A stretch of DNA of 64,000 bases from Taibaiella sp. (GCA_019638495.1 JAHBTQ010000011.1:1-64000); one strand, 5' to 3'. Numbered from the stretch's first letter, positions 12,801-20,920 are shown. Notes: generated by a model from the sequence alone, not told the origin. Numbers and translations: made by a program.

Positions 12801-14204
12801 AGCTACGTAATGCCTGCTACGGGTTGCATGGCCACAAAAGTGGTCACGGTTCACCCATTGCCAACCGTATATAGTGTGACAGGTGGTGGCAGCTACTGTG
12901 CCGGAGGGCCGGGCCGTCATGTGGGATTATCAGGCTCACAGGCGGGTGTTAGCTATGTGCTCTATTATGGCGCATCGGCAACAGGATTTGATGCAGGCTC
13001 AGGCTTCCCATTAGATTTCGGATCGCTAACGCCTGCAGGTGTTTACACAGTAAGGGCCACCGATGTCAATTCCGGTTGTGTTCGTAATATGTCAGGTAGC
13101 GCCAGCATTTCCGTAACGCCGCTCATTACGCCATCTGTAAATGTATTTGCTACGCCGTCAGATACAGTATGTCCCGGTCAGTTCGTGGGCCTGAGTGTGC
13201 TGCCGTATGGCGGTGGCACGTCTCCGCGCTATTACTGGCGTGTAAATGGCACCCTTGTTGATTCTGCATCTGCATACGTATTCTATCCTGCAGACGGAGA
13301 TTCTGTGTCAGTATCCATGATAAGTAATGCCACATGTCTTGCTACGCCGGTTGGGGTAGGGTACCGTAAGCTCATGGTATTGCCTACGGCTACGCCTGTA
13401 GTTAATGTATTGGCGACACCTGGTGATACCGTTTGTAAATATTCACCGGCTTACTTTACAGCGGTGCCACTATATGGTGGTAGCAGCCCGTCCTACAAAT
13501 GGCGCGTCAATGGCCTGCTTTCGGCACTGGGTGAGACAATGACTTACGTGCCGAATGATGGAGACGTGGTGACCTGCCAGATGACGAGCAACTACCGTTG
13601 CCGCCTGGCAGATTCAGTAGTGAGCGGCGATGTTACGATGTCGGTCGATTCATTTACGCCGCCGCATGTAACCCTCTCGGCCGATCCGGGACTTACTGTG
13701 GCGCATGGCCAGCCGGTGACATTGCATGCCTGGGCTACGCATGCGGGCTCATCGCCGGCTTACCAATGGAGGCTTAATGGCATATTGATTCCGGGAGCCA
13801 CTGACGTAACCTACACCCATGTATTCAACCACATGGACTCTATAGCTTGTGACGTGACGGGCAATGGTGTTTGCGCCGGTCTCAGGTCATTTGCATGGGC
13901 TTTTATAACGCTCCGGGCGCTTAGCGTCGATGCGCCACATATTGGTGATGATCTGAGGCTAATACCGAACCCTAACAATGGCGACTTCAGCTTGAGCGGA
14001 ACCATAGCAGGTGTAGATGGGCCGGTGACCCTTACTGTTACGGACATGCTTGGCCAGGTTATCTTCCGGGGTGAAGGCAAGGTGGTATCCGGCGCAATAG
14101 ACGAGCGCGTGCACCTGACCGGCGACCTGGCAAATGGTATGTATATACTATCTGTGGGCGGGGGTGAGCAGAGTCATGGCTTCCATTTTGTGCTAAAGCG
14201 CTAA
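6828..14204 (+). CDS. Giant T9SS-secreted PKD and Ig-like repeat protein
   Basis: A complete 2,458-residue secreted protein. A signal peptide spans residues 1-27 (hydrophobic LLALLLC, cleavage after GRA). About 14 PKD-like domains follow (~30-1,200), most with the hallmark W.FGDG or a variant. About 11 BIG2/Ig-like repeats (~1,205-2,010) match those of the upstream giant protein. Three Ig-type modules (~2,010-2,370) and a T9SS type A sorting domain (LRLIPNPNNGDF, DMLGQVI, NGMYIL; ~2,374-2,458) end the protein. The final ~450 residues are clearly paralogous to the upstream gene. Here the repeats are more diverged from one another at DNA level, so this copy looks older or less recently homogenised. 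Likely a surface or released adhesin/matrix protein; the ligand cannot be read from sequence. The ATG at 6828 is chosen because it gives the signal peptide directly. Confidence 0.92.
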   Translation: MNLNIPLLRSSFTMLLALLLCTLYGRAQTASFTVDNNTGCTPLVVHFTNTSSGATSYSWNLGNSTTTSLTDPSGSYITPGTYTVTLTAYNGSSTSTATTVITVYPLPTVSFSALDTTLCPGFPATFLNTSTPNTSGPATYTWNFGDGSTSVAPAPSYVHPSPGYYDITLFVTNSMGCFKSLTKTSYIRVYDPPMVSFSGSGTYICTPPAPVAFVNTTSGVLPLSYNWNFGDGSPSTVAPSPTHVYSAQGSYNVRLKATDGNGCVDSSYVPGYVYVSSLTATYSAPTVVCRASSLDFVNTSTDHTTRMWYFGDGNTATDVDVSYTYTVAGTYNPMLVISDGTCADTATSSITVNPTPSATFTINPTIPCPTPTSVTYNATISPGSIATWRMLDDSAKTGATVVKPYKPDTYGTRADTIFLDVTNSFGCSTHLQRLDTNFNAVLSINSPALAGCIPLSTSFSASLSASTFNPVTNEGMNVISPYIISSYVWNFGDGSPTSSSPTPSHTYTAVGVYNVICSITTSTGCVITKSQSLRCGVPPVISFTATPTQICAGKGLNLTTSGSPTLNSYLWDYGDGQSDSGSAFSAVYHVYIRPGFDTIALKGYHNGCPSPVVKSVVTIDSPGAVAYTTYLCTPNNGIAFGDSSLGADSHIWLFGDGTTSTLHNVVHYYDTLQNYTVRLATYNAASGCRDTALIGALLARPGMDINTTDRTVCTNDSVIFVPTFLAEGVGVTDTRFYRDWTLVGSVYGTIGNSPPVPMLTPGYHDIQVVFTDGRGCQDTFQAPHYMLAGHPTDSFTFVSPVGCAPFTETFINHSTGIPEVPLSSYTWTFGDGSPAYISTSPAASKLYPAPGNYTVTLTVEDTIGCTSTTDVPMVVQVFRPQALFYADFNNVCMGTNVHFNNLSTGITSSFWMFGDGGTSTATSPNHLYAASGVYTVKLAVTDAHGCSDTATLLNYIYVAPSPHASFTMSDSFAVCPPLNVHFTNSSTSAVSYLWSFGTGATSVATNPSSPYSISGYYTVQLVARNSIGCTDTARSHVNIFGYNGAFSYLPHSGCQPLPVHFSASLGSFASLVWDFGDGFTSVAAMTDTISHTYSAIGSFVPKLILTDTTGCTNVSIGIDTIRVENITPHFRITPNPVCQGSTTLFVDSSYATYSSPVNWAWAFGSGATSTSSSPVYTFTTSGTQTVSLTVTSGYGCTGSVTRTVTVNAIPDTIAGNRTVCVGYTTVLSNVSPFGSWSTSAPAIATVSSVGVVSGVSPGTARITYTLSAGCIATAVVTVYSVPAPISGITPICQHAVTTYSTSTTGGTWSSSLPSVASVTPTSGFVTGVGGGSAIISYTLGSGCYVTKAITINQTPLPITGTAAVCIGQVTTLSEPLSGGTWTSATAAVGTVDASGNVAGISAGTTIITYAFATGCLTSRVVTVNSLPDTISGTFAICYGGFGVLADASPGGTWSSLNPTIAFVHPVSGAVLGMNVGTAIIEYSLGTGCKASKQITINPVPGAITGTARTCEGTTTMLFQSLAGGSWSSSDATVATIDASGLVTGVNDGTATITYAFGTGCLTTRVVTIDPLPDTIVGDVQLCYGELSWFTNSLPGGTWTSTNPVSVPISITGLATALGYGSSTIVYTLPTGCSRSVDVSVNPIPAPITGANNVCVAIPTVLSSATPGGTWSSGDITVATIDMFTGVYNGVSAGTANITYTSAAGCETHTTVTVQALPPDIGGGPTVCAGFAVNLTNSMPGGTWSSDPAASMVGTIHPLTGVVTGITPGTVSVTYTVMTGCQRNLVVTVLVLPDVIGGAPNVCVGDSHYLTNSTPGGTWSSSNISRATIDPVSGALTGISAGPVVITYFVASGCFNVLTVMVNPKPAPISGPSAVCQGATIALASASPGGLWIPQYTDTATVSATGGVVTGVGAGKTLISYILPTGCSVTKLVTVHVAPPAITGNPHICTGSPVTYSNAMPGGWWISGSPSVAAIDPALGVATPLSLGTSLISYVMPATGCMATKVVTVHPLPTVYSVTGGGSYCAGGPGRHVGLSGSQAGVSYVLYYGASATGFDAGSGFPLDFGSLTPAGVYTVRATDVNSGCVRNMSGSASISVTPLITPSVNVFATPSDTVCPGQFVGLSVLPYGGGTSPRYYWRVNGTLVDSASAYVFYPADGDSVSVSMISNATCLATPVGVGYRKLMVLPTATPVVNVLATPGDTVCKYSPAYFTAVPLYGGSSPSYKWRVNGLLSALGETMTYVPNDGDVVTCQMTSNYRCRLADSVVSGDVTMSVDSFTPPHVTLSADPGLTVAHGQPVTLHAWATHAGSSPAYQWRLNGILIPGATDVTYTHVFNHMDSIACDVTGNGVCAGLRSFAWAFITLRALSVDAPHIGDDLRLIPNPNNGDFSLSGTIAGVDGPVTLTVTDMLGQVIFRGEGKVVSGAIDERVHLTGDLANGMYILSVGGGEQSHGFHFVLKR

Positions 14205-14277
14205 CACGTGCTTTGCCCAATTACTTGCAGTTATCTGTCCATGTCATAATTCTGACCGGCATTGTACGTGCCCGCCG

Positions 14278-14285
14278 TATCTTTG
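14278..14285 (+). promoter_or_regulatory. Bacteroidota -7 box for sppA
   Basis: TATCTTTG matches the TAnnTTTG consensus exactly, 24 bases before the sppA ATG. The nearest upstream TTG (14262-14264) is only 13 bases away, shorter than the usual ~17-23, so the -33 element is weak or absent. Confidence 0.55.
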
Positions 14286-14309
14286 TTTTTCTAAATCACT
14301 GTATTTTTT

Positions 14310-16088
14310 ATGAAAGAGTTCTTTCGGTCCTTCTTTGCGTCATTATTGGCAATAATGGTATCGGGTGTTTTGCTGGTCGGTTTCTTTTTTGTGCTCATAG
14401 CTGCCGTTGCCAAGTCGGTCACGGAGAAAGATAACAGGACCGTAACCGGCGACATCCTGGTGCTGGATGTAACGAAGCGCATCCACGAGATTGGCGAAAC
14501 AAATCCGCTGGCTGCCTTCAGCGAAGGTCAGTCTTACAAGGCTGGTCTTTATGACATAACGAATGCTATTGCCTATGCTAAAGATGATGACGACATCAAG
14601 GGCATATACATAAAGCTGGGTGCTACTCCGAATGGCTGGGCCACGCTGCAGGAGCTGCAATATGCGCTGCTCGATTTTCGTGAGTCAGGCAAGTTTATCT
14701 ATGCCTATGGCGAGAAGATAACGCAGGGTGCCTACTTTGCCGCAACTGCTGCAGATAGCATTTTCCTTAATCCTGTCGGAGATATTGAGCTCAAGGGGTT
14801 TGCAACAGTGCTTAGCTTCTTCAAAGGGACACTTGACAAGCTGGAGGTAGAGCCCGAAATATTCTATGCCGGTAAATTCAAAAGCGCCACTGAGCCTTTC
14901 CGTACCGATAAAATGAGTGAACCTAACAGGTTGCAGATCCGAGCATTCCAGGAAGATATGTGGCAGGAATTTGTGACTGCGGCCGCGGAATACATGGGTG
15001 TAGGTGCCGATACGGTAGACCGCCTGGCAAGAAGTGGTGCCATACAGTTCCCGTCTGATGCTGTGAAGTATGGAGTAATAGACGGCACAATGTATGCCGA
15101 CGAGGTAGAGACGCTACTGAAAAGGCGCACCAACCGCAAACAAAAGGACGATCTGAAAATGGTGTCCATAAATGAATACTGTGACGCTGTGAAGGGCCTT
15201 AACAACACAGGTACTGACCGCATCGCGGTGCTCCTGGCAGAAGGCGATATAGTAGACGGTGAGCAGGATAACGACTGGCAGATAGCTTCGAGGACAATTC
15301 GTGAGGAGATTCGTAAGCTTCGGGACAACGACAAGGTAAAGGCCGTAGTGCTTCGCGTGAACTCTCCGGGTGGCAGTGCGCTGGCATCAGAGGTGATATT
15401 GCGTGAACTTAAGTTGTTACACGAGCGCAAGCCGCTTATCGTATCCATGGGCAACTATGCTGCATCTGGAGGCTACTATATCTCTACTGCTGCAGATTCT
15501 ATATTTGCGATGCCAAATACCATCACCGGCAGCATAGGCGTGTTTGGTATGCTCTTCAATGTGGGCTCTATGATGAAGAATAAACTAGGTGTAACCTTTG
15601 ACGAAGAGAAGAACGCGCCGTTCGCCGATTTTCCAACAGCTTTCCGCCCACTTACACCGGAGGAGGGCCAACTGATGCAGCGCTCCATTGATACCATTTA
15701 TAACACGTTCAAGGGACACGTCGCTGAGGGCCGGAGGTTGTCTCCTGAAATGGTAGACTCAATTGCGCAAGGCCGTGTGTGGACCGGCACGAGTGCATTA
15801 CGTATAGGCCTGGTCGATGGCCTCGGGGGGCTGGATAGGGCAATCGGTAGTGCTGCTGACATAGCAAAACTTACTTCTTATCGGGTTGTCACTTACCCGC
15901 AGCCTGTTGATAAACTCAGTACCCTGATGAAACGCTTCAACAACAATGCAGAAGCAAAAGCTGCCATACAGGCCGCTATGCGCGAAGAGCTGGGCGCTGG
16001 CTACGAATGGCTGGATAAGTTGCGCAGTCTGCAGGCTATGAACGGCCGGGCTATGATGGCGATGCCGTTCGTGTTAAGTGTACAGTAA
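14310..16088 (+). CDS. sppA: Signal peptide peptidase SppA, 67K type
   Basis: Membrane-bound serine protease that degrades released signal peptides and other small membrane peptides. At 592 residues it has the long double-domain form. One N-terminal membrane segment (~7-33) is followed by two ClpP/crotonase-like repeats. The Ser-Lys dyad of the family is present: Lys191 in GKFKSATEPF and Ser386 in NYAASGGYY, with the downstream TGSIGVFG loop intact. Start ATG lies 24 bases after a consensus -7 box. No obvious operon partner; surE downstream is separated by a 162-bp inverted-repeat element. Confidence 0.95.
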   Translation: MKEFFRSFFASLLAIMVSGVLLVGFFFVLIAAVAKSVTEKDNRTVTGDILVLDVTKRIHEIGETNPLAAFSEGQSYKAGLYDITNAIAYAKDDDDIKGIYIKLGATPNGWATLQELQYALLDFRESGKFIYAYGEKITQGAYFAATAADSIFLNPVGDIELKGFATVLSFFKGTLDKLEVEPEIFYAGKFKSATEPFRTDKMSEPNRLQIRAFQEDMWQEFVTAAAEYMGVGADTVDRLARSGAIQFPSDAVKYGVIDGTMYADEVETLLKRRTNRKQKDDLKMVSINEYCDAVKGLNNTGTDRIAVLLAEGDIVDGEQDNDWQIASRTIREEIRKLRDNDKVKAVVLRVNSPGGSALASEVILRELKLLHERKPLIVSMGNYAASGGYYISTAADSIFAMPNTITGSIGVFGMLFNVGSMMKNKLGVTFDEEKNAPFADFPTAFRPLTPEEGQLMQRSIDTIYNTFKGHVAEGRRLSPEMVDSIAQGRVWTGTSALRIGLVDGLGGLDRAIGSAADIAKLTSYRVVTYPQPVDKLSTLMKRFNNNAEAKAAIQAAMREELGAGYEWLDKLRSLQAMNGRAMMAMPFVLSVQ

Positions 16089-16100
16089 CACATCTTTGGT

Positions 16101-16262
16101 AAGTGAGAATGTCAAAATAAGTTGCGCTTAGTTGGATGATTCGTTTTCTTTTGTACAAGGCGCAAAATCTGCGAATAGAGGACTATTTTAAGACTTTTGC
16201 AACGCGGTAGAAATGGAAAGGAGTTGTTCAAATGGGGGTAAGTTATTTTGACATTCACGCTT
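16101..16262. repeat. 162-bp element with 23-bp imperfect terminal inverted repeats (MITE-like)
   Basis: The left arm 16101-16123 and right arm 16240-16262 are inverted copies (20 of 23 positions), sharing the exact 14-mer gaatgtcaaaataa. The 116 bases between carry no credible gene. No target-site duplication is visible outside the arms. It fills almost the whole sppA-surE gap, so it could be a non-autonomous transposable unit or a long folded RNA ahead of surE. Confidence 0.6.
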
Positions 16263-16273
16263 AACTTCGGCCT

Positions 16274-17047
16274 ATGCAGAAAAAAGAACCGATAATCTTA
16301 GTAACGAACGATGATGGCATAAATGCACCGGGAATAAGGGCGCTGGTAGAGGCTGTGCGTCCGCTGGGTAGGGTAGTGGTGGTAGCGCCAGATAGCCCAC
16401 AGTCGGGCATGGGGCATGCAATAACAATCGGCCAGCCGCTGCGTCTGGACAAAGTGCAGGTTTTTGAGGGTATAGATTCATGGCAATGCAGCGGCACGCC
16501 AGCAGATTGCGTAAAGCTGGCGCGTGACAAGGTGCTCCATCGCAAGCCGGACTTGTGCGTGAGCGGCATAAACCACGGAGCCAATCACTCCATCAATGTC
16601 ATTTACTCAGGTACCATGAGCGCAGCCATGGAGGCAGCTATTGAAGATATTCCGTCCGTCGGTTTCTCCAGTCTGGACTATAGTTTCGATGCTGATTTTG
16701 CGATTGCCGCCCGCGTGGCAAGGTCTGTGGCGGAGCGTATGCTCTCAACAAAGTTGCCGCCACACATTCTGCTCAATGTAAACATCCCGGTTGTCTCAGA
16801 AGAGGAGTTCAAGGGCATAAAGATCTGCCGCCAGGCCTACGCCAAATGGCAGGAGGAATTTGATCATCGGCTGGACCCGCGCGGCAAGGATTACTACTGG
16901 ATGGTGGGCAAGTTCATTAACATGGACGAGGGCGATGGCACAGATGTGCAGGCTCTGGCAGACGGCTATGCATCCATGGTGCCAATTACGATAGACTTCA
17001 CCAATACGAAGACAAAGAGCTGGCTGGAAGAGACGTGGCAGTTCTGA
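16274..17047 (+). CDS. surE: 5'/3'-nucleotidase SurE
   Basis: Metal-dependent phosphatase that removes 5' or 3' phosphate from nucleoside monophosphates; cytoplasmic. The family start LVTNDDG (Asp13, Asp14) provides metal ligands, followed by APDSPQSGMGHAIT and the SGINHGANHS asparagine motif, in normal order. The length (257 residues) is normal. The gene begins 11 bases after the 162-bp inverted-repeat element, so its promoter must lie in or beyond that element. Confidence 0.95.
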   Translation: MQKKEPIILVTNDDGINAPGIRALVEAVRPLGRVVVVAPDSPQSGMGHAITIGQPLRLDKVQVFEGIDSWQCSGTPADCVKLARDKVLHRKPDLCVSGINHGANHSINVIYSGTMSAAMEAAIEDIPSVGFSSLDYSFDADFAIAARVARSVAERMLSTKLPPHILLNVNIPVVSEEEFKGIKICRQAYAKWQEEFDHRLDPRGKDYYWMVGKFINMDEGDGTDVQALADGYASMVPITIDFTNTKTKSWLEETWQF

Positions 17048-17069
17048 CATCGGTATCAATCAGGGGGCA

Positions 17070-17180
17070 TTAACCGCTAAGTGCGCTAAGAAGTCGCTAA
17101 GTTGCGCAAAGGCAAAAGATTTGTTTCCATTTCACGGGCTTTGCGCCCCTTAGCGATACTCCGCGTTCTTTGCGGTTAAC
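17070..17180. repeat. Intergenic inverted repeat, ~44-bp imperfect arms
   Basis: The left arm (17070-17113, starting ttaaccgctaag) pairs with the right arm (17137-17180, ending tctttgcggttaac) around a ~23-base AT-rich loop. The arms contain short direct units of the type cgctaag / cgcaaag. A half-copy carrying ctttgcggttaac occurs near 37970-38025. It looks like a dispersed chromosomal repeat able to form one long hairpin after surE, where it may also end transcription. Confidence 0.6.
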
Positions 17181-17241
17181 GCGATAATCCGGAAACTACT
17201 TGCGGGTATTTTCTTATCTTACCGTCAGTCAATTCCCGGTT

Positions 17242-18504
17242 ATGAACAAACGTACTTTCCTAAAAAGCGCCTCCCTGCTTGGGCTTGGTAGCCTGGCGGC
17301 TATACCTGCCATTGCAACTTTTGCCCCCGCCGCTCCCGCTCCCTTTCCCGCTCTTTCAGGCGATCCACTTTGGGATGCTATCCGTGCAGATTACGACCTT
17401 GTACCGGAATATATCAACCTGGAGAATGGCTATTACTGTATTCAGCCCCGCCCGGTATTGGAGGCATACAAACGTCATATCGCAGATGTGAATCGCCAGG
17501 GTGCTCGTTACATGCGCACAGTGCAGGCAGAGGACAAACAGAAAGCAGTAGCGCTGCTGGCAACCATCATGGAGTGCGACCCTCATAATCTCGCTATTAC
17601 GCGGAATACCACGGAGTCGCTGGACCTGGTTATTGCAGGCTTCCCCTGGAAGGCTGGCGACGAGGCCGTAATGGCGCACCAGGACTATGGTGCCATGCTG
17701 GATATGTTTAAGCAGGTGGCTCGCAGGTATGGGGTAGTGAATAAACTCATTTCGGTACCTGCCAATCCGCAGACCGACGAGGAAGTAGTGGACGCTTACG
17801 CCAAAGCCATAACACCAAAGACTAAGCTGCTCATGGTGTGCCACATGATAAACATCACCGGGCAGATACTGCCAGTGCGCAAGATATGCGAGATGGCACA
17901 TGCAAAGGGGGTGCAGGTGATGGTGGATGGTGCACATGCATTTGCCCATATTCCCACACCGGTTGCTGAGTTGGGCTGCGACTATTATGGCGCCAGCCTG
18001 CACAAATGGCTCAGTGTGCCGCTTGGTGCCGGTGTGCTCTACGTTAAGGATGAGCATATCCCTAATACCTGGCCGCTATTTGCAGACGAGGGTAAAGAAA
18101 AAACAGATATACTCAGGCTGAACCATACCGGTACCCACCCGGTAGCTACCGACCTCACCATAGCAGATGCCATCAACTACTACAATCGGGTAGGCCCGGC
18201 ACGAAAGGAGGACCGCCTGCGCCAGTTGCAGCAATATTGGGTAAGCCGGGTGAAGCCGATGCAGCATGTGGAGCTCAACTCTCCTGAGCATGCATCCCGT
18301 GTTTGCGCAATAGGCAACGTAGGCGTGAAGGGTATGAAACCCGCTGATCTTGCCGAAACGCTCTTCAATAAGTACAAAATATACACCGTTGCCATTGACA
18401 ATGCCGATGCAGGGGTACATGGTGTCCGTATCACCCCAAATGTCTACACCACATTTGCAGAACTTGATGTCCTGGTTAAGGCGCTTGGAGAGATTAAGGG
18501 GTAG
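17242..18504 (+). CDS. Exported class V aminotransferase-fold PLP enzyme
   Basis: PLP-dependent fold-type I enzyme of the class V group (cysteine desulfurase / isopenicillin-N epimerase-like). The PLP lysine is Lys255 in GASLHKWLSVPLGAG, with the pyridine-contacting Asp in MVDGAHAF and the GYYCIQPRP N-terminal loop. The N-terminus MNKRTFLKSASLLGLGSL resembles a Tat signal (K-R-T-F-L-K, one arginine replaced by lysine) followed by an Ala/Pro stretch, so it is probably exported folded with its cofactor. The frame also opens at 17200, but the ATG at 17242 places this signal at the N-terminus. The substrate cannot be told from sequence. Stands alone. Confidence 0.8.
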   Translation: MNKRTFLKSASLLGLGSLAAIPAIATFAPAAPAPFPALSGDPLWDAIRADYDLVPEYINLENGYYCIQPRPVLEAYKRHIADVNRQGARYMRTVQAEDKQKAVALLATIMECDPHNLAITRNTTESLDLVIAGFPWKAGDEAVMAHQDYGAMLDMFKQVARRYGVVNKLISVPANPQTDEEVVDAYAKAITPKTKLLMVCHMINITGQILPVRKICEMAHAKGVQVMVDGAHAFAHIPTPVAELGCDYYGASLHKWLSVPLGAGVLYVKDEHIPNTWPLFADEGKEKTDILRLNHTGTHPVATDLTIADAINYYNRVGPARKEDRLRQLQQYWVSRVKPMQHVELNSPEHASRVCAIGNVGVKGMKPADLAETLFNKYKIYTVAIDNADAGVHGVRITPNVYTTFAELDVLVKALGEIKG

Positions 18505-18574
18505 CGCTCGTGCAGGATGGCAGGATTCGGTCTTGATCGGTCGATTATTCCTCGCATTCCTACTCTGTGTGTAT

Positions 18575-18582
18575 TAGATTTG
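18575..18582 (+). promoter_or_regulatory. Bacteroidota -7 box for the T9SS surface operon
   Basis: TAGATTTG is an exact TAnnTTTG match, 47 bases before the ATG at 18630. No TTG lies at standard distance. The only promoter candidate seen ahead of the three-gene run to 22942. Confidence 0.5.
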
Positions 18583-18629
18583 TGCCCGATACCCACTTTT
18601 AAACTCAAGTAAGTGCGCAACACCTGGTT

Positions 18630-19958
18630 TTGAACCACCTATTTATGAAAAGACTCGCCATCCTCATTGTTCTGCTCGTTGTTGCCCATCTGTCATTCGG
18701 CTGCACCCCTACCGTCAATATCGCTGCAAGCCCAAATGATACCGTTTGCTCCGGAAGGTCTGTCACATATACAGCGACAATGGTGGGTGGTGGCGCATCG
18801 GTTGCGTATCAGTGGTACGTAAACGGTAGCACGGTAGCTGCCACCGGAAACACCATGACTTACGTTCCCGGCCATTCGGATTCTGTTCGCTGCCTCATCA
18901 CCACAAGCGGTGGTGCTTGCACCACAACGGCATCCGTTTCCAGTAATACGGTCAACATGGTAGTTTACCCATCGCCATCAGTGCCTGTGGTCACTGGTCC
19001 GCCCGGCGTGTGCATAGGCGCTTCTGTTCCCTTGTCTGCATCTCCATCTGGTGGTACCTGGGCCAGTAGCAACCCTACAGTTGCTACCATCAATACCATA
19101 TCAGGTGATGCCCAGTCGCTGGCTATTGGCACTTCGGTAATTACCTATACCATGGGGCCTGATGTGAATGGATGTTCCTCATACGACACTTTTACGCTCA
19201 ACGTTATCACTTCGTCCTTCACACTGTCGGGCGCTGCCACCGATGGTTTGTGCTATGGCGACAGCAGCGGCACAATTACTGTTGCAGTAGATCCTGCCGG
19301 CACTAATTATTCCTATACATGGTCTTACGGAGGTTCATTAGCTGCCGCTACCGGCCTGCAGGTGGGCACCTACTCGGTACTCGTCACAGATACATTTAGT
19401 AAGTGCAAGCTCAGTCGTTCGTTCATCATCGGTCAGCCCGATTCTTTGCATGCTGTTATTAGTGGAGAAAACAGGGTTTGTCATGTCGGGGGCTTCCTTG
19501 AGGCGGAGGTGTCAGGTGGCGTTGCTCCATATCGCTATGCGTGGTTTGGTCCGCGCGATACGCTCGATGGGAAGCACATTATCCCGGTCGACGGTGGTAC
19601 TTATACACTTTCTGTAACAGACACAAACGGATGCAAAGGGGAATGGTCAGCGGTTTTTATGGATATTCCTTGCAACTCAGTTTTTATATTGGCGGGTTTC
19701 TCCCCCAATGGCGATGGTATCAACGACAAATGGTATGTTTCCGGTCTCACCGAATACCCAAAGAACACAGTGCAGGTCTTTGACAGGTGGGGCGATCTGG
19801 TTTATGAAAAAACAAACTACCAGGGTGAGTGGGATGGGGTAAGCAAAGGTGGCGCACATTTGCCGGATGGCACCTATTATTACTTAGTGAAGCTTAATGA
19901 ACCTAGTAAGACCGGAGGGGACAATGTTTTTAAAGGGGCTGTGCTGATAAGGAGATAA
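18630..19958 (+). CDS. Ig-like adhesin with CHU_C (T9SS type B) sorting domain
   Basis: Secreted surface protein of 442 residues. A signal peptide with hydrophobic core LAILIVLLVVAHLSF precedes an Ig-type module (W.VNG) and one BIG2-like repeat (GGTWASSNPTVATI), both of the kinds used in the two giant proteins. A SprB-like repeat follows (TDGLCYGDSSGTITV ... SYTWSYGG), then the gliding-motility-associated CHU_C domain (FSPNGDGINDKW, VFDRWGDLVYE, LPDGTYYYLVKL). CHU_C is a type B T9SS signal, which in known systems needs a PorP/SprF partner; that gene starts 3 bases downstream. The ATG at 18645 (MKRLAILIV) is an equally good start. First gene of a likely operon. Confidence 0.88.
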   Translation: MNHLFMKRLAILIVLLVVAHLSFGCTPTVNIAASPNDTVCSGRSVTYTATMVGGGASVAYQWYVNGSTVAATGNTMTYVPGHSDSVRCLITTSGGACTTTASVSSNTVNMVVYPSPSVPVVTGPPGVCIGASVPLSASPSGGTWASSNPTVATINTISGDAQSLAIGTSVITYTMGPDVNGCSSYDTFTLNVITSSFTLSGAATDGLCYGDSSGTITVAVDPAGTNYSYTWSYGGSLAAATGLQVGTYSVLVTDTFSKCKLSRSFIIGQPDSLHAVISGENRVCHVGGFLEAEVSGGVAPYRYAWFGPRDTLDGKHIIPVDGGTYTLSVTDTNGCKGEWSAVFMDIPCNSVFILAGFSPNGDGINDKWYVSGLTEYPKNTVQVFDRWGDLVYEKTNYQGEWDGVSKGGAHLPDGTYYYLVKLNEPSKTGGDNVFKGAVLIRR

Positions 19959-19961
19959 CTT

Positions 19962-20909
19962 ATGAAAAGAATATACTGCTTGCTATCCATAATAGTCAGT
20001 TTCTCTTTGCAAACCTCTGCGCAGAGCGACCAGCACTATACGATGTTCATGTACAACAAGCTGGTGTACAATCCAGGCTACACCGGCAGCAGGGACGTTA
20101 CATCGTTTAATGCGACATTACGAAGGCAATGGGTGGGCATACATGGCGCACCTATAGCCGACAATATTTCATTTGATGCTCCTGTTGGCACCTATATGAA
20201 TCCCACGCGACCGCATGCAGTAGGGCTCAGCCTGGGCCGGCAGAGCACAGCAGGTGAGCGCTATATTGACATGCGAGCCTATTACGCATATAGGCTGCAA
20301 CTCAAAAAGTCGGTTCTTTCTTTGGGGCTTTCAGCCGGCGGTTCTCTTTACGGCTCATACCGCGGCGTTTACCAGTATTTTTCGGCTAGCGACCCTGCAT
20401 TCGCCTCTGAAATTGACATTTTCCTTCCCAATGCCGGCGCCGGGGCATACTGGAGTAGCGACAAATTCTATTGTGGTCTGTCAGTTCCCAGTCTGATGCA
20501 GAATTATTACGACAAAGACCAGGGCCGCAAGACATCTAAGCAAATACGCGCTTATTATCTCTCGGGGGGATACGTTTTCAACGTCTCGGAGGAGCTCACG
20601 GTACAGCCACAGTTTATAGCACGTTACGCATTTAATGGTCGCTATAGCCTGCCGTTTAATGCAGATATCAATTTGTCTGCAACCGCATACCAGAGGCTCA
20701 TGGTAGGGCTTACCTATCGCACCAGCGGGGGCATTATGGGTATTGTTCATGTGCAGATATCGCGCAGACTCAATATGGGCTATGCATATGACTATATGAT
20801 CTCTGCACTTAATGGTTACAGCGGTGGCACTCACGAGATGGTACTGGGCTATGATATAGTGCGCGACAATTTCAAATTCCTTACACCCCGCTTCATTCGC
20901 AAGTTCTAA
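19962..20909 (+). CDS. PorP/SprF family T9SS outer-membrane protein
   Basis: A 315-residue outer-membrane barrel with a signal peptide (cleavage near SAQ) and the family start SDQHYTMFMYNKLVYNPGYTG, followed by alternating beta strands and GLSLG/GLSAGG turns. Family members anchor or present type B cargo at the surface together with an OmpA-type partner. Here the cargo gene lies immediately upstream and the OmpA gene 11 bases downstream, which fits a dedicated set. Whether it is closer to PorP or SprF cannot be said by eye. Confidence 0.9.
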   Translation: MKRIYCLLSIIVSFSLQTSAQSDQHYTMFMYNKLVYNPGYTGSRDVTSFNATLRRQWVGIHGAPIADNISFDAPVGTYMNPTRPHAVGLSLGRQSTAGERYIDMRAYYAYRLQLKKSVLSLGLSAGGSLYGSYRGVYQYFSASDPAFASEIDIFLPNAGAGAYWSSDKFYCGLSVPSLMQNYYDKDQGRKTSKQIRAYYLSGGYVFNVSEELTVQPQFIARYAFNGRYSLPFNADINLSATAYQRLMVGLTYRTSGGIMGIVHVQISRRLNMGYAYDYMISALNGYSGGTHEMVLGYDIVRDNFKFLTPRFIRKF

Positions 20910-20920
20910 GAAAATAGCCC

